Source: an uncultured Shewanella sp. (lineage in GTDB: Bacteria; Pseudomonadota; Gammaproteobacteria; Enterobacterales; Shewanellaceae). Taken from it: a stretch of DNA of 64,000 bases. The DNA is taken from contig NZ_CANLKR010000023.1 of NCBI RefSeq assembly GCF_947491715.1, forward strand, positions 27,786 through 91,785. The letters are read 5' to 3'. This document shows, piece after piece, positions 46,262-55,124 of this stretch; position 1 is the first letter of the stretch, and every line of letters begins with the position of its first letter. Under the pieces are notes generated by a model, which did not search any database, was not told the DNA's origin, and saw only the letters and a program-made list of their open reading frames with translations. A program made the position numbers and the translations under genes.

Positions 46262-46464
46262 CCTTTCTAGTAAGATCATATAGATATGACTGAATCATAC
46301 TTTATTGTCAATAGGTAATATTTATTTTCTGATAAAAATAATCCGTTCAAACAGAATGTATCACTATTTATAAAATATAACGCATTAATAATAAATGATT
46401 TATTGATAATAATATCAATAAACAGCATACTGGCTATACGACAATGTAGTTTAACGGATAAGTT

Positions 46465-46932
46465 ATGCGAACAGCCTTTGTTGCTTTAATTATGTTATGT
46501 TCATTAACCGCTTGTGATATCAAACATTCATCTATCTTGTCGAGTTTTTCTTTTTTTTCATCGCCTCAATCAGAAGCAGAAGCCGTGACCCTCGCTTTTT
46601 TTAACGCCATCTACATCCAAAAAAACCTTGAACAAGCTCAGCTTTATGTCAGCCCAACATTGCAATCTCTGCTTAAACACTACGCTATACCGTCCAGTGT
46701 TCAAAGGCATTTATTGAATCTTTCCCTCACCAATGTCACCACAGAAATAACAACGCCCGATCCCGAATTATTTAGTCAATTTGAACAAAGCCAAGTCGTT
46801 ACCATTAAACTGTATGGCCTAAAAAATAATCAAAAATGGATTGATGATCGCAGCGTTAAAGTCGATTACAGCGACAATCAATGGCTCATTAGTGAAATAT
46901 TACCTGAAAAAAAACGGAATAATCATGGTTAG
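46465..46932 (+). CDS. small lipoprotein, unknown
   Basis: The 155-residue product has a short signal and lipobox SLTAC (MRTAFVALIMLCSLTAC). The mature part (AVTLAFFNAIYIQKNLEQAQLY ... VKVDYSDNQWLISEI) resembles small NTF2-like or DUF4878-type lipoproteins in its helix-then-sheet order, but the match is loose. It ends two bases from the convergent UDG-family gene. Confidence 0.65.
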   Translation: MRTAFVALIMLCSLTACDIKHSSILSSFSFFSSPQSEAEAVTLAFFNAIYIQKNLEQAQLYVSPTLQSLLKHYAIPSSVQRHLLNLSLTNVTTEITTPDPELFSQFEQSQVVTIKLYGLKNNQKWIDDRSVKVDYSDNQWLISEILPEKKRNNHG

Positions 46933-46933
46933 C

Positions 46934-47518
46934 TCACCCAGCAGATAAAATATCTCTGACTCTAGCCTTCAAACTCGGTAAGATTTCTGCTTCAAACCAA
47001 GGATGACGCTTAAGCCAGATGTTATTTCTTGGACTAGGATGGGGTAATGGGATCACTTTAGGCCAGTATAGCTTCCAATGGGTCACCGCTTGCGTCACTC
47101 CTTGTCTTTCTTCAGGTAAATGGTAAGCCATTGCATATTGCCCCACCACTATGGTTAACTGAATACCACTTAAGGCGTGCAATAAACCTGCTCTCCATTT
47201 GACTGCACATTCTGATTGCGGTGGAAGATCACCCGTTTTCCCCTTTCCCGGATAACAAAAGCCCATGGGTAAAATCGCAAATTTCGCTTCGTCATAAAAT
47301 GTTACTTTCGACACTCCCAACCAAGTACGTAACCTATCTCCACTGGCATCATCGAAAGGCATTCCCTTTTCATGTGCCTTTTTACCCGGCGCTTGCCCTG
47401 CAATTAAGATTTTAGACTCTGCCCCCATTTGGATAATAGGCTTTGGTCCTAATGGAAGAGCAGCAGCACACAAGTCACATTGCTTCACATTTTCTTTTAA
47501 CACCAAAAGCGGATCCAT
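46934..47518 (-). CDS. uracil-DNA glycosylase family protein
   Basis: The 194-residue product has the UDG-superfamily motif 1 as ILIAGQAPGKKAHEKGMPFDDASGDRLRTWL and motif 2 as PLPHPSPRN, with an early CDLC pair. It is closest to the family 4/5-like group rather than to Ung. Motif 1 carries Gln where family 4 has Glu (GEAPG). Activity on uracil is plausible, but the substrate may differ. Confidence 0.8.
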   Translation of the reverse strand: MDPLLVLKENVKQCDLCAAALPLGPKPIIQMGAESKILIAGQAPGKKAHEKGMPFDDASGDRLRTWLGVSKVTFYDEAKFAILPMGFCYPGKGKTGDLPPQSECAVKWRAGLLHALSGIQLTIVVGQYAMAYHLPEERQGVTQAVTHWKLYWPKVIPLPHPSPRNNIWLKRHPWFEAEILPSLKARVRDILSAG

Positions 47519-48082
47519 ACTTTTATTCCTTTGAGAACGTTTCGCAATCCATTATACCATCAATAAATATAACGAAACTATACCCAAACCACTTGAAGAT
47601 GCAGGATTCAGCTGGAATTAAAACGCGTTTAGGCAAGGCATTGAGTTGAGGGCTTAGTTATTCTAAGTTGATATTCAATAACGCAGAATAAAAGTGTTTT
47701 AAACCAGCCCGTTGGGAGCCTGTAAAAAGACTAACTTCTACGTTGCATCACCTCAAAAGGCAATAAGCATTCTTTCAATAATGCGCCTTGAATTAACCCT
47801 TTTTACGGGCTCTGAAAACATGCACTTTCAAGTGGTTTGGGTATAAAGTCCTTATTAATGAATTTTGATGGAAAAAGGGGATTCACTAGTCTCTCATTTA
47901 CATTGATAAATAATGAAAACTGAAACTTAATAGTCTACTCCCTATATTTATGTAAAAAGTTGTTACTAAAGATGTCAAACTGAATATGAAATGAGGTCAT
48001 CAGTACTCTTTTTTTCCTGTCCACACTTATCAAACTAGCCACTATAATAAAACCAACAACCACTTAATTATTCACTCATCGC
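47519..48082. other. 564-bp intergenic region holding a MITE
   Basis: Occupied by the 267-bp element at 47579-47845. The 237 bp after it carry the promoter of the amidohydrolase gene; nothing else was recognised. Confidence 0.6.
47579..47845. mobile_element. MITE-like element with 19-bp perfect terminal inverted repeats
   Basis: Both ends are TATACCCAAACCACTTGAA in inverted orientation, with no transposase inside. The outermost TA may be the target duplication, as in Tc1/mariner-IS630 elements. A second copy, in reverse orientation and cut by the window end, is at 63921-64000. Confidence 0.85.
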
Positions 48083-48973
48083 ATGCAAAAACAAGATCTC
48101 ATTGACTGCCACCATCACTTATGGGATTTAAAACAAGATAATCATCCTTGGTTACTTGATAAGCCAAAAGAAATATGGATTGGTGACTACAGCGACTTGT
48201 GCGTCGATTTTCTGGTGCATGATTTTAAAAGCACAACCTCAAAAACAAATATCATAAAATCTGTTCATATTCAATCACTAACACAAAGTTCCATCAAAGA
48301 AACCGCTTGGCTACAAGCACAAAGTGACAAATGGGAGCTGCCAAACGGTATTGTTTTTTATGCCGATCTCAGTGCAAATAATATTGAAGAGGTCATTTCA
48401 CAGCATAAGGCATATTCCAATGTCCGTGGGATCCGTCAAATCATTAACGAACACCCCGATCCTCGTTTTAATATGTGCCCCCAACCTGAACTCATGAAAG
48501 ACAAGAAATGGCTTAATGGGTTTTCACTGTTAGCCCAATACCAGTTATCTTTTGATCTACAATGCTATGATTATCAATTACCCCAAGCAAGCCTTGTTGC
48601 AGCACAGTACCCTAATACAAACATTATCTTAAATCACATGGGCATGCCGATTAATCGAGACCAACAAAGCCTGAACAAATGGCGAGACTATCTCACCGAG
48701 TTTGCTAGCAAGAGTAATACGGCCATAAAACTATCGGGACTCGCCATGCTTAACCACCCAATGGACAAGACAATAAGTCAAAAAATGATCCAAGATGTCA
48801 TTGCAATATTTGGTTGGCAGCGCGTGCTCTTTGGTTCAAACTTTCCAGTCGATAGCCTTTTTCACCATTACGATGACTGGTTTGAACTCGTATTAGCAGC
48901 CATTTCCCCTCTAAGCGACGTTCAACAACATGCAATATGGCAAGATAATGCAGAACGCCTTTATCGTATATAA
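48083..48973 (+). CDS. amidohydrolase-family (TIM-barrel) hydrolase
   Basis: The 296-residue product begins LIDCHHHLWDL (metal-binding HxH after strand 1), then KSVHIQSL, GIRQIINEHPDPRF, IILNHMGMP (metal His) and VLFGSNFPVDSLFHHY (catalytic Asp). This order is that of the amidohydrolase_2 group, which includes lactonases such as fuconolactonase. The substrate is unknown. Confidence 0.83.
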   Translation: MQKQDLIDCHHHLWDLKQDNHPWLLDKPKEIWIGDYSDLCVDFLVHDFKSTTSKTNIIKSVHIQSLTQSSIKETAWLQAQSDKWELPNGIVFYADLSANNIEEVISQHKAYSNVRGIRQIINEHPDPRFNMCPQPELMKDKKWLNGFSLLAQYQLSFDLQCYDYQLPQASLVAAQYPNTNIILNHMGMPINRDQQSLNKWRDYLTEFASKSNTAIKLSGLAMLNHPMDKTISQKMIQDVIAIFGWQRVLFGSNFPVDSLFHHYDDWFELVLAAISPLSDVQQHAIWQDNAERLYRI

Positions 48974-49096
48974 AAAACAACAACTCATACTAGGGCCTGC
49001 ACAGATCAAGACACTCACTGGCCTCAGGTTAAACCTTTGACACTCGATGATAGCATTGCTCTCTCATTTTATGCCTGAACACTCGATCGATCCTAA

Positions 49097-49166
49097 TACA
49101 TTATGTAGCTTGAATAGTTTTCATTTGCTAGTACATTATGTAGCTTGAATAGTTTTCATTTGCTAG
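49097..49166. repeat. 35-bp exact tandem duplication
   Basis: Two identical 35-bp units starting TACATTATGTAGCTTG, in the leader region 88 bp upstream of the radical-SAM gene. A duplicated promoter or regulator site is possible. Confidence 0.95.
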
Positions 49167-49253
49167 AATCCACGGCTATTTTATGGCTGTGGTGCTCACC
49201 GCCACACTCAGTATCAAACTGAATCATCAAGTGTGATTATTTAAAGGCTAGCT

Positions 49254-51176
49254 ATGACCGTTCTTCTAATGACTCCTCCCATGACCCAACTGAATACGCC
49301 TTACCCCGCTACAGCGTATTTAACGGGCTTTTTACGCTCACGTGGTTATGAAGCGGTTCAGCGAGATCCTGCTATTGAGCTTTTCCTCGAAATGATGACA
49401 GCCCCTGCACTGGAGATTATACGGCAACATGTCGAAGCCAACTTCGAGCACGTGAATGACGATGAGTGTCCAGACGTTATCGCGCATTTTCTGGCTGAAT
49501 TTGACCGTTACCATCTCACCATTGAACCTGTTATACGCTTTTTACAAGGAAAAGATCCCAGCCTTGCAATGCGGATCAACTCTCGGCGCTTTTTACCTGA
49601 AGGCCCAGCGTTTGATGCGATTGCACAAATGGAAGCGGTATCCGGCGATGTGTTGCAAGCCGCCTTTGGCAATCTCGGTGTTCAAGATAAAGCCAAGTAC
49701 CTTGCCACCTTAATGATTAATGATTTATCGAATGTGATCACTCAAGGCGTGGATCCCTATTTTGAAGTGAGCCGTTATGGCGAGCAATTAGCCGCAGCCA
49801 ACCCAAGCTTTGACAACCTCTATCAAACCTTGATAGAGGAGCCCAGTTTTAGCTCGGAAATCCTAGAACAATTAGTCGAACAATATTTAGACGAAACACA
49901 GCCCAGTGTCGTGGCATTAACCGTACCTTTTCCCGGCAATATGTTGGGAGCCTTACGCATTGCGCAAACCTGTAAAGCCATCAACCCTGAACTCCCTATT
50001 GTCATGGGTGGAGGGTTTGTCAATACTGAGCTGCGGGCACTGAAAGATCCTCGTGTGTTTGAATTTGTCGACTTTATCTGTCTAGACGACGGAGAGCGGC
50101 CTTTACTCACCTTACTTGAGTACTTTCAAGGACAACATGAAATAGACGCCCTAGTGCGAACTTATTTCCTCGCAGAAGATGAAAAAGGCAATCCATACGT
50201 CCACTTTAATGACAATAGCGCACTCCATGATATCCCCCAAAGCGATGTCGGCGCGCCAATCTACGATGGCCTGCCTGTGGACGAATACCTGTCTTTATGT
50301 GAGATGCTCAACCCCATGCACCGTATTTGGAGCGATGGCCGCTGGAATAAACTCACTATCGCCCATGGTTGTTACTGGCGAAAATGCAGCTTTTGTGATG
50401 TCAGCCTTGACTATATAGACCGTTTCGATGCTGCTAGCGCCGATGTACTGGTGGACCGAATTGAGCAAGTCATTGAAGAAACAGGTGAAACGGGCTTTCA
50501 TTTTGTCGATGAAGCGCTACCACCAAAACTGTTATTTACCTTCGCCAAGCGCTTAATCGAGCGAGGCGTGGTGATCAGTTGGTGGGGAAATATCCGTTTT
50601 GAACGTACCTTTAGTGAAGCGCGGTGCCAGTTATTGGCAAATTCTGGTTGTATCGCCGTCAGTGGCGGTCTTGAGGTCGCATCAGACAGGTTATTAAAAT
50701 TGATGAAAAAAGGCGTCAGTGTTGAGCGGGTCGCCCAAGTGACTAAAGCCTTTAGTGATGCAGGCATTTTAGTTCATGCCTATTTGATGTATGGCTTTCC
50801 CACACAAACAGAACAAGAAACCATCGATGCGTTAGAAATGGTGCGTCAAATGATGCAACAGGGCTGTTTCCAATCCGCCTACTGGCATCGTTTTGTGGCT
50901 ACCGTTCACAGTCCTATAGGCAAAAATCCTGAACAATTTGGGATCACATTGGTCGAGCAACCTGAGATATTATTTGCTGAAAACGATGTCGACTTTATCG
51001 ACCCAACGGGAACCGATCATGAAATGTTAGGTGAGGGACTGCGTAAAGCCATTTACAATTATATGCACGGCATTGGCTTTGAACAACCCATGCATTTTTG
51101 GTTTAATCAACCTGTATTAGGCACTGAAATGAAAAAAGATCTCATTTCAAAAGCGGTTAGCAACCTCATTATCTAA
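49254..51176 (+). CDS. B12-binding-domain radical-SAM protein
   Basis: The 640-residue product has an N-terminal region (MTVLLMTPPMTQLNTPYPAT), a B12-like domain (VVALTVPFPGNMLGALRIAQ, IVMGGGFVNTEL, FICLDDGERPLL) and a radical-SAM barrel with GCYWRKCSFCD. The cluster cysteines are spaced C-x4-C-x2-C rather than the common C-x3-C-x2-C. ISGGLEVASDRLL-type and AYLMYGFPTQTEQET segments follow. The reaction is unknown: possibly methylation or maturation. No substrate gene is next to it. Confidence 0.82.
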   Translation: MTVLLMTPPMTQLNTPYPATAYLTGFLRSRGYEAVQRDPAIELFLEMMTAPALEIIRQHVEANFEHVNDDECPDVIAHFLAEFDRYHLTIEPVIRFLQGKDPSLAMRINSRRFLPEGPAFDAIAQMEAVSGDVLQAAFGNLGVQDKAKYLATLMINDLSNVITQGVDPYFEVSRYGEQLAAANPSFDNLYQTLIEEPSFSSEILEQLVEQYLDETQPSVVALTVPFPGNMLGALRIAQTCKAINPELPIVMGGGFVNTELRALKDPRVFEFVDFICLDDGERPLLTLLEYFQGQHEIDALVRTYFLAEDEKGNPYVHFNDNSALHDIPQSDVGAPIYDGLPVDEYLSLCEMLNPMHRIWSDGRWNKLTIAHGCYWRKCSFCDVSLDYIDRFDAASADVLVDRIEQVIEETGETGFHFVDEALPPKLLFTFAKRLIERGVVISWWGNIRFERTFSEARCQLLANSGCIAVSGGLEVASDRLLKLMKKGVSVERVAQVTKAFSDAGILVHAYLMYGFPTQTEQETIDALEMVRQMMQQGCFQSAYWHRFVATVHSPIGKNPEQFGITLVEQPEILFAENDVDFIDPTGTDHEMLGEGLRKAIYNYMHGIGFEQPMHFWFNQPVLGTEMKKDLISKAVSNLII

Positions 51177-51235
51177 TTGTTTATTAACACCTAAGAACGG
51201 TCTTTGTTGGCTACTACTCATTATTAAAAAAACAA

Positions 51236-51318
51236 AGGCATCCATTTACCAAGCCCCTTATCAAATGAATGCCTAATGAATATACCTCCATTATTGAGAG
51301 TCTAATGGCTCTCTTTTT
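51236..51318 (+). terminator. terminator region after the radical-SAM gene
   Basis: An imperfect 12-bp hairpin (AGGCATCCATTT/AAATGAATGCCT, 51236-51274), then GAGAG/CTCTC (51296-51313) with a T run. It lies between convergent genes. Confidence 0.55.
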
Positions 51319-51332
51319 CCAGTCCAAATCAC

Positions 51333-52179
51333 TTAATCTAATTTGTTAAGTCTCTCTTTATGCACTGGATCCTTTAACATACTAGGCTCAATGGCATTAT
51401 GGACTTTTTCTCTAGCCAGTTGAGCTGAATACCACATAGTATCTCCCGTCAGTTTAACCAAGAGTCCAATACCAGGTACACTCGCTCCAACGGTTTCAAG
51501 CGCATGCGAGACTTTATGTACCACAGATGCGACAGATGCACCTGAGCGGATCATACCTGCCGCACCATCGGAAATATGCAATGCCAGCGCCTTATAATCA
51601 CCATTTTTTAAATCCCCCTTTGATTCTTTAATCGCCGTGAGCACCTCACTAACAGCAGTAGTTAAGGCCTTAGCATCGAGTGGCCATTTCGATACCTGTA
51701 CTCGCCAAATCGGGGGCATGATGAATTGCTGTATGCACCACTTTATGTAATTTTTCACTCACATTATCCATCGTACTGGGTTTAAATGCTTTTCCATTGC
51801 TACCAAATCCCTGAATTCTATCTTTAAGGTTTTCTTTTTTAGTTGCCGTAAGCTCAGTTGCTTCTTGTGGATAAGCTACTCGTAGCCTAAGTCCATTGCT
51901 GTTTGATTCTTTATTATATGAACGCACCACATCAACCCATGACTCTCTTGAAAACGCCAATTTGGATTGAGTCAACTCATTAATATTGTCAAAAGTTCGA
52001 TTGTCTGGATGAAGATGACTTGCAAGCTCAAATGTTTTAGGCGTTAAGCTTTTACTGAATGACTGATCACTGGATATTCCCGTCAAACCTTGAGAAATTG
52101 ATGTCGTCTCTGTTGTTGCTGATATTATAGGTGAGATGGTGGGTGAAATTGTCGATAGTCCCGTTAAAATTTCTGGCAT
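51333..52179 (-). pseudogene. frameshifted type III effector-like gene
   Basis: Two overlapping frames (52179-51670, then 51758-51333) together span 847 nt, one base more than a whole number of codons. One extra base would explain the break; restored, the product has about 281 residues. The first part is Ser/Thr/Ile-rich with no signal peptide (MPEILTGLSTISPTISPIIS), typical of type III substrates. The second part is helical and hydrophobic (ISDGAAGMIRSGASVASVV, GASVPGIGLLVKLTGDT). No catalytic motif is seen. AAGGAAGG ribosome site intact. It is 37 bp downstream of a chaperone gene. Natural decay, an assembly error or +1 frameshifting cannot be told apart here. Confidence 0.65.
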
Positions 52180-52216
52180 AACCCTTCCTTATTAAGTAGA
52201 TAGATTGATATTAGAT

Positions 52217-52678
52217 TCAATAATGTAAACGTGTCATGTGCATGGTGAACACTTGATCAATGGCATAGATTTTTTTATGGAATGATTCAATGAGCATTCC
52301 TAAGTTTTCTGGTGAATGTAAACAGGAAATATCCACTAACGCTTTAAGTTCATATCCTACTGTGGCTCTCACTAGAATAGCTTGCTCTAGTTCTAATAAT
52401 GGAATAGGTTCTTGTAAAAGAATAAAGAGTTCAGATGCATGTTGAGCAATAAAACCTGGAGTTAATTCAGTAAAAGCCGACCATAGCCATAACCTATCAT
52501 CTTCAATATTCAGCGTTATTCGAGGAAGAGATTCGAATTCAAGATGGATACTAGAATGAGACTGAATATCCGTCAATTTGTCAGCAGAACACCCTAACGA
52601 GATCAGTGCTTGCTCAACTAAATACTTCAAGCTTTGGTGATAATTTTGTGAAAAAGACAAAGGACTTTGTATTTGCAT
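52217..52678 (-). CDS. type III secretion chaperone, CesT/InvB-like
   Basis: The 153-residue product matches the class I chaperone layout: N-terminal helix (SLKYLVEQALISLGCSADKL), strands (HLEFE, ITLNIEDDRLWLWSAF), a helix with LFILLQEP, further strands (EQAILVRATVGYELKALV) and a late helix (ENLGMLIESFHKKIYAI). It lies directly upstream of the split effector, as the chaperone at 2770 does for the M91 protease. The two chaperones are not close in sequence. Confidence 0.66.
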   Translation of the reverse strand: MQIQSPLSFSQNYHQSLKYLVEQALISLGCSADKLTDIQSHSSIHLEFESLPRITLNIEDDRLWLWSAFTELTPGFIAQHASELFILLQEPIPLLELEQAILVRATVGYELKALVDISCLHSPENLGMLIESFHKKIYAIDQVFTMHMTRLHY

Positions 52679-53931
52679 ATGAACACTCCACTAAAAACGT
52701 ATAAACAACAATCAAAATGGTTAATATACAATCAAGCTATCACTTTGGTTTAGACGCTTATATTAAAAAAAACACGAATTATGACTAACTGGTAAGATGA
52801 GATTTAGGTTCAGTCATTGTCAAACAAAGGACTTTTATCAAAAAGGCATTGGCTATTTATCTTCTTTGAGTCAATAACGCCAGTGCCTAATAACCCTTCT
52901 ATTCGTACTGGAAACGGCACTTACTATAGGGATCAATTTCATTTCCTTAATCCATATGAAAAACAGAATAAGCGCTCTAAAATAAGAAGAGAGTGAGCAT
53001 TATTCGCTGATAAAAAATATTTTTTTTAGCTTTTTTAAAATTAATGAATTAATGTGAATTTTTTGGTTATAAATATTTCAATAACCAACAAAAGTCACAT
53101 TAAGTCCACTAAAATGAAAAATGTAATAATAAAAAACCGTTTATAGTACTAACTTGACTTATTATTTAACAATACATTCTCATTCATAGTGATTAACGAT
53201 TAGGTATAACTTAATGTCAATTCATTAAAACTCGCTTTCAGACCTAACACAACAATAATCCATTCATTTTTTATCCTATAAAGTCAATGACTTTCTATAT
53301 AGGTAGCCCATGATTTATTGATAAAAAGGCGTCCCCCTCCTTAATAGCGTCAAGAGACACAAGTGAGAGATAAAAAACATAACTATCACACCTCATCACT
53401 ATCGAGCTCTAATACCCTCATACCAACATGACTAATCCGTTAGAAATAAAGTAATTCGTTGTTTTACTCATTATGAATATTCATTTACATGCTATTAGCG
53501 TTAAACTCATTGCCCAAGCTTGATAAGACTTAGCTTAATTTTACTTTCATTTATTCAATTTTACATTCAATAAGTCATGCCAAATATCAATTAAAGTCAG
53601 CTTACCTAGTAAAACATCTCACTTTTAAAGTTTTTGTCAGTTAACGTATATTGTCTTACTTTTTTTAATACAGAATAATTGATTAAAGAATCACTTTAAT
53701 TACTTATAAAACGTAATCTCTCTATGTTTATATACAAAAAAAACAAATAAAGTGCTTATGAAAGCCTAAAACACAGTTAAAAGGCCGTGCAATTGAGCCA
53801 GTAGACCTCTATTTGCTATTGTGCCTCTAGTCGGTTGTATCACCACCTTTAAAACAGGTGTGATTAACTCAATGTCAGATATCGATTACGAAGTATATCT
53901 ATTACCTGCTTGATTTAAAGAGGAAAGTATT
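52679..53931. other. 1.25-kb AT-rich region without genes
   Basis: No supported ORF on either strand, and no recognised RNA gene. The left end holds the chaperone-effector promoter and the right end that of the exported protein at 53932. A long silent AT-rich stretch also flanks the effector locus at 3.2 kb. Confidence 0.5.
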
Positions 53932-54240
53932 ATGTTAAAACGTTCATCCGTTGTTGCTGCTGCAAGTATATTACTCAGTACACTGCTTTTTAGTTCTATC
54001 GCCAGTGCCGATCAAGGAGGAAAACCACCTAAACCGCCCGTCGATAAATTAAGTGCTGCATTAAATGTCAGCACAGATCAAATGCAAACCTGTTTAGAGG
54101 AAGGTAAGCCTTCATCACCTGGAGAGAGGCCTAATAAGTCGGCTTTATTATCTTGTTTACAACAAGCGAATCCGAATATTACCAGTGATCAACTCGATGA
54201 CGTGATGCAGCAAAATATGCCTAAACCTCCTCAACAATAA
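53932..54240 (+). CDS. small exported protein with Pro-rich ends
   Basis: The 102-residue product has a Sec signal peptide (LKRSSVVAAASILLSTLLFSSIASA, cleavage before DQGGK). The short mature part (78 residues) begins GGKPPKPPVDKLSAALNVSTD, has two Cys and ends MPKPPQQ. It resembles small periplasmic helical proteins; the family is not recognised. GAGGAAAG ribosome site. A strong hairpin follows. Confidence 0.7.
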   Translation: MLKRSSVVAAASILLSTLLFSSIASADQGGKPPKPPVDKLSAALNVSTDQMQTCLEEGKPSSPGERPNKSALLSCLQQANPNITSDQLDDVMQQNMPKPPQQ

Positions 54241-54253
54241 CCTGCGCTCATAC

Positions 54254-54291
54254 CTGTACCAATCATGCTCTGTAAAGCATGATTGGTACAG
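54254..54291. terminator. 16-bp perfect hairpin after the exported-protein gene
   Basis: CTGTACCAATCATGCT, loop CTGTAA, then the exact complement. No T run follows, so it may stabilise the mRNA or act with rho. It lies 14 bases after the stop. Confidence 0.7.
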
Positions 54292-54396
54292 CCACCGGGT
54301 TTGCTATGCAAGGCCAAGCTCTAACAATTCGCTTATCCCCTCAATCTCAACTATAATCTCGCCTCTTTAGAGCCATACAAAATTAATTATATAATC

Positions 54397-54912
54397 ATGC
54401 GTTTACTACGAAGTACCACTCACCCAGCACTCAAGCAAGACTTAGGCAAATCCTTCTATCGTCAAGCGGCAAGAGGCATTATTCTTGACGGTGAGAATAT
54501 ACTGATGCTCTATACCGAGCGTTATCACGATTACAGTATTCCTGGAGGCGGAGTGGATGAAGGGGAAGATATCCGCACAGGATTACTTCGTGAACTGGCA
54601 GAAGAAACGGGGGCCAAACACATCGACATTATCAGTGAATTTGGCCGCTATGAAGAATTCAGGCCATGGTATAAATCAGACTTTGACAGTGTCCACATGG
54701 AGTCGTTTTGCTTTGTGTGCTCCATTGACCCCGAGCTGGGTGAAACGAAACTTGAAGCCCATGAAATCCAAAATGGCATGCGGCCGCTATGGATTAATAT
54801 CCATCACGCCATTGCCCATAACGAAGAAACAATGGCTAACAGCGATAAAAAAGGCATGTCGATTGAAAGAGAAACTTATTTATTAAAGCGGATCGTTGAA
54901 GAACTACTTTAA
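54397..54912 (+). CDS. Nudix hydrolase
   Basis: The 171-residue product has the full Nudix box GGGVDEGEDIRTGLLRELAEETGA (G-x5-E-x7-REL-x-EE-x-G) at about residues 51-74 and an ARGIILDGENILMLYTERY start. The family cleaves nucleoside diphosphate derivatives. The substrate cannot be read from the sequence. A terminator follows. Confidence 0.92.
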   Translation: MRLLRSTTHPALKQDLGKSFYRQAARGIILDGENILMLYTERYHDYSIPGGGVDEGEDIRTGLLRELAEETGAKHIDIISEFGRYEEFRPWYKSDFDSVHMESFCFVCSIDPELGETKLEAHEIQNGMRPLWINIHHAIAHNEETMANSDKKGMSIERETYLLKRIVEELL

Positions 54913-54922
54913 GGTTTCTCGG

Positions 54923-54951
54923 GCTGGATAATCAAGCATCATCCAGCTTTT
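54923..54951 (+). terminator. rho-independent terminator after the Nudix gene
   Basis: GCTGGAT/ATCCAGC stem with an 11-base loop followed by TTTTC, ten bases after the stop codon. Confidence 0.8.
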
Positions 54952-55124
54952 CATTGAGCAAAACGCTATTCCATATAAACTCGTTATGATCAAAACATTC
55001 ATAATCTAATTCATTGAAGTTTAGATATTATATAGAGTATGCTAATTTATCTATACCACAACGGACTGTGCATAATGCTAAAATTAACTCGGAATAAGAT
55101 TAAAACAAAACTAGTTTATATCAA

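Noticed and set aside
48974..49253. Riboswitch (cobalamin-type) before the B12/radical-SAM gene
   Set aside because: No B12-box-like sequence was recognised; the region is mainly the 35-bp duplication.
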